Below are positions 9,289 through 19,442 of a stretch of 64,000 nt of DNA, piece by piece. A program made the position numbers and the translations under genes. The number at the start of each line of letters is the position of its first letter. Position 1 is the stretch's first letter. The notes under the pieces were generated by a model that made no database searches, was not told the DNA's origin, and was given only the letters and a program-made list of their open reading frames with translations. Source of the stretch: Burkholderiaceae bacterium 26 (GTDB taxonomy: Bacteria > Pseudomonadota > Gammaproteobacteria > Burkholderiales > Burkholderiaceae); the NCBI GenBank assembly GCA_000955795.1, contig JYOB01000014.1:211742-275741 (forward strand), read 5' to 3'.

Positions 9289-10494
9289 TCACGGAAGCCG
9301 CAGGAAGCGCCCGCCGGGCTGACGCTCCACGCGGCCATCCAGCTCCAGCGCCAGAAGCTGTGCAGATAGCGCAGCAGCAGCTTGGCCAGTGCGCTCACAC
9401 AAGGTATCTAAATCGACGGGATCGAAACCGAGCGCGTCGAGTAGCGCCGTTTCAGCGGCACTCGGCGCCGCGCGGGCGGGGGCCGGCACAGCCTCGGCTA
9501 CCTGGACCGTGGACGCGCGCGTCGCACGTTTGGCCGGCGCTGCAGCACGCCCCCAGCCAAGTTCATCGAGGATATCGGCAGCGGTTTCCACAAGCTTGGC
9601 ACCTTGCTTGATCAGCAGGTGGCAGCCCTTGGCCAGCGGCGAATGGATCGACCCCGGAATCGCAAACACATCGCGCCCCTGCTCGGCCGCCAGCCTCGCG
9701 GTGATGAGCGAGCCGGACTGTGCCGCGGCTTCCACCACCAGCAGCCCGCGCGCCAAACCCGAGATCAGACGATTGCGGCGTGGGAAATTCTCGGCGCGTG
9801 CGCCCATCCCCAGCGGGTATTCGGAGATGATCACGCCAGCCTCGGCAATGCGATGCGCCAGCGCCCGATTGCGTGCCGGGTAAACAATATCGAGCCCGGT
9901 ACCCACGACTGCGATGGTGCTCCCCGGGCCTGCGAGCGCGCCCTCATGCGCTGCCGCATCGATGCCGAGCGCCAGGCCTGACACGACCGTCACGCTCGCC
10001 GCCGACAGCGCCTGGGAAAACGCGCGCGCGTTGTCGATGCCCGCTGCCGTGGCGCTGCGCGCGCCCACCACGCCCACCGCTGCGGCGCGCAGCAAGGAGG
10101 CGTCACCCTTGGTGTACAGCAAGGTCGGCGGGTCCGGCAGTTCGAGCAGGCGGGGCGGGTAGCCGCGATCGGCCAGCGTGAAGATGGCATTGCCGGGCTC
10201 GTTCACCCAGGCGACGGTACGCTCGATCAGCACCGCAAGCGTGTCGTCGGGCTCGGCGAGTACCGCGCGCGCTTGCCGCTCGGGCAGCACCTTGGCGAGC
10301 GCGGCATACGGCTGGGCAAAGATGTCTTGCGGCAACCCGAAGGCCGCCAGCAGCTGCCGCGCAGCGACGGGCCCAACGCCGGGGGTTTCAGTCAGACGCA
10401 GCCACGCGGCCAGTTCGGCCGGATCGCGCGTACAGGAGAGAGAAGCTGTCGAATCGGCCGCGGCGGGCGCCGCGACCTGGGATGCATCGGTCAA
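9289..10494 (-). CDS. dprA: DNA-processing protein DprA (Smf)
   Basis: Loads RecA on incoming single-stranded DNA in natural transformation and protects it. The 401-residue protein has an N-terminal helix-hairpin-helix-like segment, then a Rossmann-like core with GARSATAAG, VSGLALGIDAAAHEGAL and the arginine-rich NFPRRNRLISGLA loop. A C-terminal winged-helix domain (DprA_WH) follows. All these parts are typical and the length is normal. Downstream is the thioredoxin-like gene; upstream, 25 bases away, is the LysM gene. Confidence 0.95.
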   Translation of the reverse strand: MTDASQVAAPAAADSTASLSCTRDPAELAAWLRLTETPGVGPVAARQLLAAFGLPQDIFAQPYAALAKVLPERQARAVLAEPDDTLAVLIERTVAWVNEPGNAIFTLADRGYPPRLLELPDPPTLLYTKGDASLLRAAAVGVVGARSATAAGIDNARAFSQALSAASVTVVSGLALGIDAAAHEGALAGPGSTIAVVGTGLDIVYPARNRALAHRIAEAGVIISEYPLGMGARAENFPRRNRLISGLARGLLVVEAAAQSGSLITARLAAEQGRDVFAIPGSIHSPLAKGCHLLIKQGAKLVETAADILDELGWGRAAAPAKRATRASTVQVAEAVPAPARAAPSAAETALLDALGFDPVDLDTLCERTGQAAAALSAQLLALELDGRVERQPGGRFLRLP

Positions 10495-10519
10495 ATCAAG
10501 GACTGCGTTAGCGCGTAGT

Positions 10520-11728
10520 TCAAGGTTGCGGCGACATCGGGTTGCTGACGCTGTCGCCCACTTCCACGGCGTTCGATGCGTCCGTCACCAGCGCATAGGC
10601 CACGTGCGGGAACACACGGAACACGAAGGCCAGGCCGTAGCGCTCAGCGGGCAGTTGCACGGCCTCGTTGCCGGCCGTCGCGTCTTTCACGACGGCGCCA
10701 GCGCGTGCCAGCGACAGCACGTGGCCCGGCTCAAGCCCCTGCTGGCTGCCGATGTTCAGCACAACCACCTGGTCGGTGCCACCAAAGCGCACGCCGCCGG
10801 TGACCTTGGCGACCGCGCCGTGCACGTCGCCTTCCGGCGCATGCGGCACATAGCGCACCGGCACGCGCGGGGGCAGCGGCATCAGTTGCGAGCCGACGCC
10901 CATTTCTTCCTTGGACGACAGCACTTCCATCTTGGTGACCGCCTGCGGGCCGGTCGCCGCGCGCACCACGCGCAGCGTGCCAAGGAAGTCGGCTTCATAG
11001 CCGAGCACGTTGCCGGTCACCGGGTCCTTGAGCGGCCGGACCGGGCGATACGCCTGCCATTCGGCGCCGGCTTGGCCGCCTTCACCTGCGGGCAAACCGC
11101 GGGCGTAGGCGTTTTCGCCCTTGCCCAGATAAACACGGCCCTCGGGCAGCGAGAAGATGCGCGCCGGCGTGGCCAGCGTTTGTTCATCCACCACGATAGG
11201 CTGGGTCAGGAAGGGCTCGATGGCGGCGGAAGGAATGCTGGAGATGGCGTCGCCATCCTGTCCCGACACGCGGGTATGCGGCGACAGGCGCACCGTGCTG
11301 CCATCCGCCGATGCCGGCGAACTCGACAGCCAAGCACGACCATTGGCGTGATGCAGATACAGGATCTGGCCCGGATAGATCAGATGCGGGTTGCGGATCT
11401 GCTCGCGGTTCATGCCCCACAGCTCGGGCCAGCGATAGGGCCGCTTGAGGTACTTGCCCGAGATTGCCCACAGCGTGTCGCCACGGCGCACGGTGTACTG
11501 CGCGGGCGCGGTGGCGGACAGTTCGGATTCGGGGATGCCCGCTTGGGCAGCCGTCGCGGCCTGCGCCTGTTGCGCCGGCGTCACAGTGCGCTCGGCGGCG
11601 TGGGCGGCGCCCATGCAGAAAAGCGCTGCCGCGGCAACCGCCGACAGGGCGCAAACGTAAGGCTGGCGCGCTTTCGTGGCGGTTTGCATGGCGGGCTGAG
11701 AGAGCATCGGTGTGTTACGATGGCGCAT
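10520..11728 (-). CDS. LysM-domain exported protein, probable cell-wall binding
   Basis: About 402 residues with a signal peptide ending near MGAAHAAER and a LysM domain right after it (YTVRRGDTLWAISGKYL ... IYPGQILYL). The rest has no motif I recognise. LysM binds peptidoglycan, so a periplasmic or envelope role is likely. In-frame starts exist at 11833, 11728 and 11707. I prefer 11728 or 11707, since the signal peptide then sits near the N terminus. It diverges from def with 231 bp between. Homologues next to dprA are common in Burkholderiales. Confidence 0.85.
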   Translation of the reverse strand: MRHRNTPMLSQPAMQTATKARQPYVCALSAVAAAALFCMGAAHAAERTVTPAQQAQAATAAQAGIPESELSATAPAQYTVRRGDTLWAISGKYLKRPYRWPELWGMNREQIRNPHLIYPGQILYLHHANGRAWLSSSPASADGSTVRLSPHTRVSGQDGDAISSIPSAAIEPFLTQPIVVDEQTLATPARIFSLPEGRVYLGKGENAYARGLPAGEGGQAGAEWQAYRPVRPLKDPVTGNVLGYEADFLGTLRVVRAATGPQAVTKMEVLSSKEEMGVGSQLMPLPPRVPVRYVPHAPEGDVHGAVAKVTGGVRFGGTDQVVVLNIGSQQGLEPGHVLSLARAGAVVKDATAGNEAVQLPAERYGLAFVFRVFPHVAYALVTDASNAVEVGDSVSNPMSPQP

Positions 11729-11959
11729 TATTCTATGAAGAATCGGCGAGTGGTCCGCGTGCCTGTTCGACGCCTCACCGCCGCAGCTGTACGCAGTTCT
11801 GCGTCGCAGCAAGAGGGGTATGGCATCCAACATTCGTCAGGCTTTTTCCTAAGCCATGTGGCGGATAGCGCCCCCGATTCTGCATGACATTCCAAGCGAT
11901 CGCAATTGAAGGCAACCCCTCGTTAGCGTGGCCTTCTGCAACCGTTGTTGCCAAGCATC

Positions 11960-12475
11960 ATGGCCCTACTGAATATCCTGCAATACCCTGATCCGCGGCT
12001 GCACAAAGTCGCCAAACCGGTTGCCGTTGTGGATGACCGCATCCGCAAACTGGTGGCCGACATGGCCGAGACCATGTACGAGGCGCCCGGCGTTGGCCTG
12101 GCCGCCACGCAGGTCGACGTGCACGAGCGCGTGATCACCATCGACGTGTCGGAATCGCGCGACGAACTGCGCGTGTTCATCAACCCGGAGATCATCTGGG
12201 TAAGTGATGAGCACAAGGTCTGGGACGAAGGCTGCCTGTCGGTGCCCGATATCTATGACAAGGTCGACCGCCCGGCCCGCGTGCGCGTGCGCGCACTGAA
12301 CGAGAAGGGCGAAACCTTCGAGCTGGAGGCCGACGATCTGCTGGCCGTGTGCATCCAGCACGAGATGGATCACCTGATGGGCAAGGTCTTCGTCGAATAC
12401 CTCTCGCCGCTCAAGCAGACGCGCATCCGCTCCAAGCTCAAGAAGCACCAACGCGACGCGGTACCGCAGCGTTGA
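11960..12475 (+). CDS. def: Peptide deformylase
   Basis: Metalloenzyme that removes the N-formyl group from nascent proteins. All three signature motifs are present: [13 protein letters not shown] (metal cysteine) and QHEMDHL (HExxH). The 171-residue length is normal. An in-frame ATG at 11945 exists, but family proteins begin [11 protein letters not shown], which fixes the start at 11960. fmt follows on the same strand but is separated by a membrane glycosyltransferase gene. Confidence 0.96.
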   Translation: MALLNILQYPDPRLHKVAKPVAVVDDRIRKLVADMAETMYEAPGVGLAATQVDVHERVITIDVSESRDELRVFINPEIIWVSDEHKVWDEGCLSVPDIYDKVDRPARVRVRALNEKGETFELEADDLLAVCIQHEMDHLMGKVFVEYLSPLKQTRIRSKLKKHQRDAVPQR

Positions 12476-12485
12476 ATGCGTTCCC

Positions 12486-14510
12486 ATGCCTGCCGACGCC
12501 GGCGCGCGCCCTCGCTCCATCCCGCTGATGCCGATCGCTCCCGCTGACGCAGGCCCGAACACCAGCCCGCGCCGCCTGTCGGCACTGCTGGTGCGGCATT
12601 GGCGCGTCGTCGTCCTGCTGATGCTGTGCGCGTATTTTGTTGCGGGCACGTTCTGGCGCGCACCCTGGAAGGCCGACGAGCCGTATTCCTTCGGCATCGT
12701 CATCAACATCATCGAGCGCGGCGACTGGGTCGTTCCTAACGTCGCCTTCGAGCCGTTCGTCGAAAAACCCCCGCTGATGTACTGGACGGGCGCGCTAGCC
12801 GCGCTGGCGCTGCCCGACATGCCGCCGCACGAAGCGGTGCGCGTGGCGGTGCTGTTCTGGATGGCGCTGACGTGTTGGGCGGTCTGGCGCACGGCGCGCT
12901 TGCTGCGCAGCGAAGCGCGCGACTGGCGCTTGCGCGTCGGCGCAGACCTCGCGCGCGGACGGCCTGGGCTGACCCTGGCCGCACGCCGCGAAGCCGGGCT
13001 CGACGCCGGCGGCGCTGCGCTGCGCGACTATGCGTTGGGCGCGCTGCTGCTGTTTGCCGGCTGCGTCGGGTTGGTTGAGCACGTCCACAAGTTCATTGCC
13101 GATGTCCCGCAACTGGCCGGCACCGCGATCGCCCTGTATGGCCTCGTGCGCTTCGTCAAAGAGAGCGAAGCCGGGGGCGCAAAGGGCGTCGACGTGCTGC
13201 GTCCGGCATTGTGGTTCGGCACGGGCATCGGTGTGGCGTTCCTGGGCAAGGGCGTGCTCGTGCCTGGGCTGTTCGCCATCACCCTGCTGGCGGCGATTGC
13301 ACTGCTGCCGGATTTCCGCAGCCGCCAGGCATGGCGCTTCTATGGCCTCTCGCTGCTGGTGGCGTTGCCGTGGCTGGTGATCTGGCCCGCCATCTTCTGG
13401 CACGAATCGCCGGACCTGTTCATCGAATGGTTCTGGGTCAACAACCTCGGCCGCTTCTTTGGCTTCTCGCATCTGGGTGGCGAAAAGGGTTCGCTGGCGA
13501 CGACCATCCGATCGATCTTCCTGACCGGCACGCCCGCGGTGTGGCCAGCGGTGTCCGTGCTGGCCGTGTCGCTATACAAGCTCGCGCGGCAACGCGGGCA
13601 TGGGGCGCGCACGGCATGGCTGCTGCCGTACCAGGGGCACCTGGTCGTTGCGCTGTTCGTGCTCGCGACGATTGCCGTGGTGCTGCGCTCGGCCGTGCTG
13701 CGCGATGTGTACCTGATGCCGCTGCAACCCGCGCTAGCCCTGCTGGGTGCGCCGATGCTGCTGCTGATTACGCCCGCGTGGCGCGCCCGTGCATGGGGCG
13801 CGGCCGTGGCATTGTTTGGCGCGCTGGGGCTGGTGGTATGGGCGGTGTGGGGCGCGCTAGTGACCAGCGGCGGGCAGTTGCTGCCGGCCTGGCTGGCCAA
13901 GATGCTGGGCCGCGTGCTGCCGTTGCCGTATGACATGCTGATCCATCCGGTGGCCGTATTGGCCGCCGGGGGCATTACGGCGCTTTGGGCCGCCTGCGTG
14001 TGGCTGCGGCCAGCGCGCTCCGGCGTGGTGGCGTGGGCGGCGGGGCTGGGCATGGTGTGGGGCCTGCTCGGCACCCTGCTGATGCCGTGGATTGACGACG
14101 CCCGCAGCTACCGCCCGCTGTTCCAGGCGATCAAACCTGTGCTCGAATCTGCGCAGATCTGCGTGGCCACGCGCGGCATGGGCGAAAGCGAGCGCGCGCT
14201 GATGCACTACGAAACGGGCGTGCGTCCGGTCAAGTGGCTGCTGGGCCACAGCGGCGCCGGCGACGCTCACCACCCCAACCCGACGGCACGCACCTGCGAC
14301 CTGATCCTCGTGCTCGAAAAACGCCCGGAACATGCCCGACGCCGCCCCCACGGCAACAACTGGGAAATGGTGTGGCGCGGCAGCCGCCCGGGCGACACCA
14401 ACGAAACCTTCTCGCTCTTCCAGCGGCGCAGCAATGGCGTGTCCGAGGCGCTGCCGTCGCCCGAGCCCATCGTGCCGCTGACCGACACCCCGCATCGCGG
14501 CCGTCGCTAA
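12486..14510 (+). CDS. Integral-membrane glycosyltransferase, GT39/ArnT-like
   Basis: A 674-residue multi-pass protein with about a dozen hydrophobic segments. The N-terminal region carries FWRAPWKADEPYS and VVPNVAFEPFVEKPPLMYW, which match the first-loop Asp-Glu and the KPPL element of the GT-C / ArnT (PMT) superfamily. These enzymes move a sugar from a polyprenyl-phosphate donor to a lipid or protein on the periplasmic side. Acceptor and donor are unknown. It starts 10 bases after def and ends 57 bases before fmt, so it splits the usual def-fmt pair. Start could also be the ATG at residue 15. Confidence 0.8.
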   Translation: MPADAGARPRSIPLMPIAPADAGPNTSPRRLSALLVRHWRVVVLLMLCAYFVAGTFWRAPWKADEPYSFGIVINIIERGDWVVPNVAFEPFVEKPPLMYWTGALAALALPDMPPHEAVRVAVLFWMALTCWAVWRTARLLRSEARDWRLRVGADLARGRPGLTLAARREAGLDAGGAALRDYALGALLLFAGCVGLVEHVHKFIADVPQLAGTAIALYGLVRFVKESEAGGAKGVDVLRPALWFGTGIGVAFLGKGVLVPGLFAITLLAAIALLPDFRSRQAWRFYGLSLLVALPWLVIWPAIFWHESPDLFIEWFWVNNLGRFFGFSHLGGEKGSLATTIRSIFLTGTPAVWPAVSVLAVSLYKLARQRGHGARTAWLLPYQGHLVVALFVLATIAVVLRSAVLRDVYLMPLQPALALLGAPMLLLITPAWRARAWGAAVALFGALGLVVWAVWGALVTSGGQLLPAWLAKMLGRVLPLPYDMLIHPVAVLAAGGITALWAACVWLRPARSGVVAWAAGLGMVWGLLGTLLMPWIDDARSYRPLFQAIKPVLESAQICVATRGMGESERALMHYETGVRPVKWLLGHSGAGDAHHPNPTARTCDLILVLEKRPEHARRRPHGNNWEMVWRGSRPGDTNETFSLFQRRSNGVSEALPSPEPIVPLTDTPHRGRR

Positions 14511-14567
14511 GCCCAATGCGCTACGCTGTTGTGTAGCGCGCTTCCCTTCGTTTTCGGTTTTTCATCC

Positions 14568-15551
14568 ATGACGTCCACACTTCGCGTAGCGTTTGCCGGC
14601 ACGCCTGAATTTGCGCAGATTGCCCTGGCGGCGATCCATCAGGCCGGCTTTCCCGTCGTTGCCGTGCTGAGCCAGCCGGATCGCCCTGCAGGGCGCGGCA
14701 TGCAACTGCAGGCAAGTCCCGTCAAGCAGTACGCCGTGACGCACGGGTTCGAGCCGATCCTCCAGCCGCCGTCGCTGCGTCGCGCAGGCAAATATCCGCA
14801 AGAAGCCGCAGAAGCCATCGATGCCCTGGCTGCCCAGCGCCCCGACGTGATGGTCGTCGCGGCCTATGGCCTGATCCTGCCGCAGGAAGTGCTCGACCTG
14901 CCGCGCTTTGGCTGCATCAATATCCACGCGTCGCTGTTGCCGCGCTGGCGTGGCGCCGCGCCCATCCACCGCGCGATCGAAGCGGGCGACGCTGAATCGG
15001 GTATCACGCTCATGCAGATGGATGCTGGCCTGGACACCGGCGACATGATCGCCATGGAGCGCGTGCCCATCGGCCTGACCGACACGACGGCCACGCTGCA
15101 CGACACGCTGGCCGCGCTCGGCGGACGCATGGTGGTAGAGGCGCTCACCAGGCTGGCGCAAGACGGCAAGCTGGACGCCACGCCGCAGCCCGCCGAAGGC
15201 ATTACCTACGCGGAAAAAATCGCCAAGGATGAAGCCACCCTGAACTGGTCGCACCAAGCCGCCGCGCTGCTGCGCCAGGTGCATGCGTTCAATCCGTTTC
15301 CGGGCGCATCGGCCGCGCTGGATGGCGTGACGATCAAGTTCTGGCAGGCGCAGGCGCTAGCCGACCGCCCGGCGGATGCCGAACCCGGCACGGTCCTGGC
15401 CGCCAACGCCGAGGGCATCACCATCGCCTGCGGCGCCGGCGCGCTACGCGTGACCCAGTTGCAGAAGCCCGGCGGCAAACGCCTGCCCGCACGCGAATTC
15501 CTGCAAGGCCTGGCAATCGAGCCCGGCCAGCGCTTCGCATCGCGCGGCTAA
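14568..15551 (+). CDS. fmt: Methionyl-tRNA formyltransferase
   Basis: Formylates initiator Met-tRNA using 10-formyl-THF. The 327-residue protein starts [16 protein letters not shown], has the [14 protein letters not shown] catalytic segment followed by an Asp-containing loop ([10 protein letters not shown]), and has the C-terminal OB-fold. An upstream in-frame ATG at 14529 adds only unconserved residues, so 14568 is preferred. It acts opposite to Def, encoded upstream on the same strand. Confidence 0.96.
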   Translation: MTSTLRVAFAGTPEFAQIALAAIHQAGFPVVAVLSQPDRPAGRGMQLQASPVKQYAVTHGFEPILQPPSLRRAGKYPQEAAEAIDALAAQRPDVMVVAAYGLILPQEVLDLPRFGCINIHASLLPRWRGAAPIHRAIEAGDAESGITLMQMDAGLDTGDMIAMERVPIGLTDTTATLHDTLAALGGRMVVEALTRLAQDGKLDATPQPAEGITYAEKIAKDEATLNWSHQAAALLRQVHAFNPFPGASAALDGVTIKFWQAQALADRPADAEPGTVLAANAEGITIACGAGALRVTQLQKPGGKRLPAREFLQGLAIEPGQRFASRG

Positions 15552-15582
15552 CCGCCCCATCTATATAGAAGAGGATTTCGCC

Positions 15583-16239
15583 ATGACCGCGCTGGGCATC
15601 GTCAATCTGCCGCTCTTCATGCTGGCCGTGTTTCTGCTGAATGTGACGCCTGGGCCCGACACGGCCTACATCGTCGGGCGCAGCGTTTCGCAAGGACGGG
15701 CAGCGGGGCTGCTGTCGGCGCTGGGCGTATCGGCGGGCTGCTGCGTGCATGTGCTGGCAGTCGCGTTCGGGCTGACGGCGCTATTGGCGGCTTCCACCGT
15801 GGCATTCACAGTCATCAAGGTGGTGGGCGCGGCGTACTTGATCTACCTGGGCGGCCGCATGCTGCTGGCGCCGCCCGAGCGCGACGATGTCCCCCTCGAA
15901 GAAGCGGAAACGCCCGCCGCCAAGCGCCCGCGTCCGCTCAAGTCGCTGTTCATGCAGGGTTTTCTGACCAATGTGCTGAATCCGAAGGTCGTGCTGTTCT
16001 TCCTGTCGTTCTTCCCACAGTTTGTCAATCCGCACGCCGCCCACAAGGCGCTGGCGTTCCTGGCATTGGGCGCGGTGTTCATTGTCATGTCGACGATCTG
16101 GAATAGCTTGGTGGCGTGGGTGGCCGCCAGCGTCACGCGCCGCGTGGCGGGCAAGCCGGGCATCAAGCGCTGGCTCGATCGCGTGGTCGGCACGGCATTC
16201 ATTGGGCTTGGCGCGCGGCTGGCGTTCACCACCCGTTGA
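15583..16239 (+). CDS. LysE/RhtB-family amino-acid exporter
   Basis: A 218-residue membrane protein with about six hydrophobic helices and the LysE signature GPDTAYIVGRSVSQGR near the N terminus, then GAAYLIYLGGRM. The family exports amino acids or homoserine lactones; the substrate is not readable here. It lies 31 bases after fmt, and htpX follows after 120 bp. Confidence 0.9.
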   Translation: MTALGIVNLPLFMLAVFLLNVTPGPDTAYIVGRSVSQGRAAGLLSALGVSAGCCVHVLAVAFGLTALLAASTVAFTVIKVVGAAYLIYLGGRMLLAPPERDDVPLEEAETPAAKRPRPLKSLFMQGFLTNVLNPKVVLFFLSFFPQFVNPHAAHKALAFLALGAVFIVMSTIWNSLVAWVAASVTRRVAGKPGIKRWLDRVVGTAFIGLGARLAFTTR

Positions 16240-16359
16240 TGGGTCAAGCGTCATCTGCGGCGAAATATCGCGCAAGTCCCGCGCAAACCCTTGAATTTTC
16301 AGCGATTATCGCGATCTAACAAACTCACAAAACCCTAGACCCACAGGAGCCACGCCCCC

Positions 16360-17220
16360 ATGTTCAACTGGATCAAGACCTTCATGTTGATGGCAGCGAT
16401 TACCGCGCTGTTCATCGTCATCGGCGGCATGATCGGCGGACGCAGCGGGATGATGCTGGCGCTGCTGTTCGCGCTGGGCATGAATTTCTTCTCGTACTGG
16501 TTCTCCGACAAGATGGTGCTGCGCATGTACAACGCGCAGGAAGTCAACGAGACCAGCGCGCCGCAGTTCTATCGGATGGTGCAGGAGCTTGCCGGCCGCG
16601 CCGGCCTGCCGATGCCGCGCGTCTATCTCATCGACGAGGCGCAGCCCAACGCCTTCGCCACCGGCCGCAACCCGGAGCACGCCGCCGTGGCCGCGACCAC
16701 CGGCATCCTCAATATCCTGTCGGAACGGGAGCTGCGCGGCGTGATGGCGCACGAATTGGCGCATGTGCAGCACCGCGACATCCTGATCTCGACCATCTCG
16801 GCCACGATGGCCGGTGCGATCTCGGCACTGGCCAACTTTGCCGTATTCTTCGGCGGGCGCGACAGCGAAGGCCGTCCGGCCAACCCGATCGCCGGGATTG
16901 CGGTGGCGATCCTCGCGCCGCTGGCGGCAGCGATGATCCAGATGGCAATTTCCCGCGCGCGCGAGTTCGAAGCCGACCGCGGCGGCGCGACCATCAGCGG
17001 CGACCCGCAGGCATTGGCTTCGGCGCTGGATAAGATCCACCGCTATGCCGCCGGCATTCCGTTTGCCGCTGCTGAAGCCCACCCTGCCACCGCGCAGATG
17101 ATGATCATGAACCCCCTGCACGGCGGCGGCCTGGCCAACTTGTTCAGCACGCACCCGGCCACGGAGGAGCGCGTCGCGCGCCTGATGCAGATGGCGCAGA
17201 CGGGGCAGTATCCGGCGTAA
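16360..17220 (+). CDS. htpX: Protease HtpX homologue
   Basis: Membrane-bound zinc metalloprotease of family M48 that helps degrade misfolded membrane proteins. The 286-residue protein has two N-terminal membrane helices, then the zinc motif HELAH, and two further hydrophobic stretches. The downstream glutamate ligand is in REFEADRGG. The start follows caggagcc by about 9 bases. Confidence 0.95.
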   Translation: MFNWIKTFMLMAAITALFIVIGGMIGGRSGMMLALLFALGMNFFSYWFSDKMVLRMYNAQEVNETSAPQFYRMVQELAGRAGLPMPRVYLIDEAQPNAFATGRNPEHAAVAATTGILNILSERELRGVMAHELAHVQHRDILISTISATMAGAISALANFAVFFGGRDSEGRPANPIAGIAVAILAPLAAAMIQMAISRAREFEADRGGATISGDPQALASALDKIHRYAAGIPFAAAEAHPATAQMMIMNPLHGGGLANLFSTHPATEERVARLMQMAQTGQYPA

Positions 17221-17267
17221 AAGCGGCTGCCCGGCCGGGCGCTTCCTTTATACTTCCGCCGTCCGCA

Positions 17268-17296
17268 CGAGCCCGCCCATCGCGGGCTCGTTGCAT
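17268..17296 (+). terminator. Probable terminator after htpX
   Basis: A 9-bp perfect stem (cgagcccgc / gcgggctcg) with a 5-base loop, followed by a modest T-rich stretch (ttgcatttt), between htpX and rsmB. Confidence 0.6.
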
Positions 17297-17323
17297 TTTG
17301 TTCGCCTGATTTCCTGCTGACCG

Positions 17324-18655
17324 ATGCGCCTGCCGCCCGATTCCCTCGCCCACGCCTTGTCGCTTGCCGCTGTTGCACTGGGCAAGCTCCGGCAGGGCAC
17401 GGCATTGCCCCAGGCCATCGACGCCGCGTGCCAGGGCCAGCCCGCGCCGGTGCGGGGCGCCGTGCAAGATCTCGCCTACCGCGCCACGCGCTGGCTCGGC
17501 AGCACAGACTGGCTGATCCGCACGCTGATCCCGCGCCCGCCCGCTGAAGGCGCCGCCAACCTGCTGCGCGTGGCGCTCGCGCAACTGCTGGACGACCCGC
17601 TGCCGTACGCGCCGTTCACCGTGGTCGACCAAACCGTCACGGCCGCCTCGGCCGACCCTAAACTTTCGCACGGCAAGGGCATGGTCAACGGCGTGCTGCG
17701 CCGCTTCCTGCGCGAGCAAAATACGCTGGTCGCAGACATGCAGGCAGATCCGTCGGCCGCCACCAACTACCCGATGTGGTGGATCGACGCGGTACGCAGC
17801 GCGTATCCCGACGCGTGGCAAGCCATCTTGGCCGCAGGCAACCGCCGCCCGCCAATGGTGCTGCGCGTGAACCCGCGCCGCATTGCCATCGACGCCTATC
17901 TCGCCCGCCTGGCCAAAGCCGGCATCGACGCCGAGCGCATCGGCGAACAGGCCGTACGCCTTGCGCGCGCCGTTCCGGTTTCTGAACTGCCCGGTTTTGC
18001 CGATGGCGATGTCTCGGTGCAGGACGCCGGGGCGCAACTGGCGGCAACGCTGCTCGACGTGGCACCCGGCCAGCGCGTGCTCGATGCCTGCGCCGCACCC
18101 GGCGGCAAGACGGGCCATCTGCTTGAGCTGGCCGACCGCCTGGACGTCACGGCGCTGGAGTCGGATGCCGCGCGCGCCGTGCGCATCAGCGAAAACCTGG
18201 CGCGCTTACACCGGACCGCCACCATTTGCGTCGGCGATGCGGCCAAACCCGACACCTGGTGGGACGGCCGACCGTTCGACCGCATCCTGGCCGATGTGCC
18301 GTGCTCGGCCGCCGGCATCGTGCGGCGCCATCCGGACATCCGCTGGCTGCGTCGTCCGGCCGACCTCAAGACCCTGACCGGCCTGCAGCGAGACATCGTG
18401 CGCGCCCTCTGGGCATGCCTGAAGCCTGGTGGCAAGTTGGTTTATGTCACGTGTTCGATTTTTCCGACGGAAGGCGAAGACCAGGCCCAATGGTTTGAAC
18501 GCCATCTGGAAGATGCGATACGATTGCACGCGCCCGGCCAGTTGCTGCCGGTCTCGCCCGACGCGGCGCAGGCCAGCGGGTTCGCCCCCGGCGCTTCGCC
18601 CTTGCCGCTCGATCACGACGGCTTCTTTTACGCGGTTTTCCAGAAACGGCCCTGA
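17324..18655 (+). CDS. rsmB: 16S rRNA (cytosine-967-C5)-methyltransferase
   Basis: SAM-dependent RNA methyltransferase (Sun/Fmu). The N-terminal NusB-like domain (about residues 1-140) is followed by the Rossmann domain with DACAAPGGKTGHLLEL. The two family cysteines are in DVPCSAAG and YVTCSIFPTEGE, the latter acting as nucleophile. The 443 residues fit the family. The DUF4390 gene starts 13 bases downstream, so rsmB probably heads the operon running into the two-component system. Confidence 0.95.
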   Translation: MRLPPDSLAHALSLAAVALGKLRQGTALPQAIDAACQGQPAPVRGAVQDLAYRATRWLGSTDWLIRTLIPRPPAEGAANLLRVALAQLLDDPLPYAPFTVVDQTVTAASADPKLSHGKGMVNGVLRRFLREQNTLVADMQADPSAATNYPMWWIDAVRSAYPDAWQAILAAGNRRPPMVLRVNPRRIAIDAYLARLAKAGIDAERIGEQAVRLARAVPVSELPGFADGDVSVQDAGAQLAATLLDVAPGQRVLDACAAPGGKTGHLLELADRLDVTALESDAARAVRISENLARLHRTATICVGDAAKPDTWWDGRPFDRILADVPCSAAGIVRRHPDIRWLRRPADLKTLTGLQRDIVRALWACLKPGGKLVYVTCSIFPTEGEDQAQWFERHLEDAIRLHAPGQLLPVSPDAAQASGFAPGASPLPLDHDGFFYAVFQKRP

Positions 18656-18668
18656 TGCACCGACCGTT

Positions 18669-19442
18669 GTGACTGTCATCCTTCGCCCATCGATCCGGCT
18701 GCTGCAATCCCGGTTCCGGCAGATTCTGCAACGGCTGGTCGCGCTGGTCGCTCTGGGCATGCTGTTGGTGTGGTGTCCGGTCACGGCATCCGCACAATCC
18801 ATCGAAATCAACCGGGCCCAGCTCGAATACGCCGACGGCGGCTGGAACCTCTCCGCCGATTTCGATTTCGATCTGCCCAGTAACCTCGAAGACGCGGTGA
18901 ACAAGGGCATCGCGCTCTACTTCCTGGTTGAATTTGAACTGATTCGCCCCCGTTGGTATTGGTTCGATGACCACGCCATCAGCGCCACGCGCGTGGTGCG
19001 GCTGTCGTATCACCCGCTCACGCGCCAGTACCGCGTGTCGACCGGCGGCCTGCAGGTGCCGTTCTCGCGCCTGAAAGACGCCGTCGACTTCATGCAGCAC
19101 GTGCGCGGCTGGCGCGTATTCGAGCAACGCGCCGTCAAGGCCGGCGAGACCGTGCAGGCCGAAGTGCGCATGCGCCTCGACGTAACGCAGCTCCCCAAGC
19201 CGTTCCAGATCAACGCCGTCAACACGCGCGATTGGAATCTCAGCTCCGAGTGGAAGCGCTTCAGCCTGCTGGTGCCGAATGAGCCGCCGCCGGCCCCGGC
19301 GCCCGCGCCTGCTGCGCCGCCGGCCAGCGCACCGGCATCTTCCCCGCCGGCCTCCGGCGCGTCCGGCCTGGCGCCCAACTCGGGCTGGGGCATGAGCGCC
19401 GGCCCGTCCAGCGCAGGTCCGCTGCTGGCTCCCGCCAAATGA
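18669..19442 (+). CDS. DUF4390 exported protein
   Basis: About 257 residues with an N-terminal hydrophobic segment ending in CPVTASAQS, which looks like a cleaved signal peptide. The middle matches the DUF4390 family found next to ntrYX in betaproteobacteria. The last 60 residues are Pro/Ala/Ser rich. The only plausible start near the rsmB stop is GTG at 18669. Its stop overlaps the ATG of the sensor kinase by four bases (ATGA), so the two are translationally coupled. That suggests a role in signal perception or delivery, but none is known. Confidence 0.82.
   Translation: MTVILRPSIRLLQSRFRQILQRLVALVALGMLLVWCPVTASAQSIEINRAQLEYADGGWNLSADFDFDLPSNLEDAVNKGIALYFLVEFELIRPRWYWFDDHAISATRVVRLSYHPLTRQYRVSTGGLQVPFSRLKDAVDFMQHVRGWRVFEQRAVKAGETVQAEVRMRLDVTQLPKPFQINAVNTRDWNLSSEWKRFSLLVPNEPPPAPAPAPAAPPASAPASSPPASGASGLAPNSGWGMSAGPSSAGPLLAPAK

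Noticed and set aside
16288..16318. CCCTTGAA stretch upstream of htpX as a heat-shock sigma-32 promoter
   Set aside because: The -35-like part fits, but no matching -10 element at the needed spacing could be seen.
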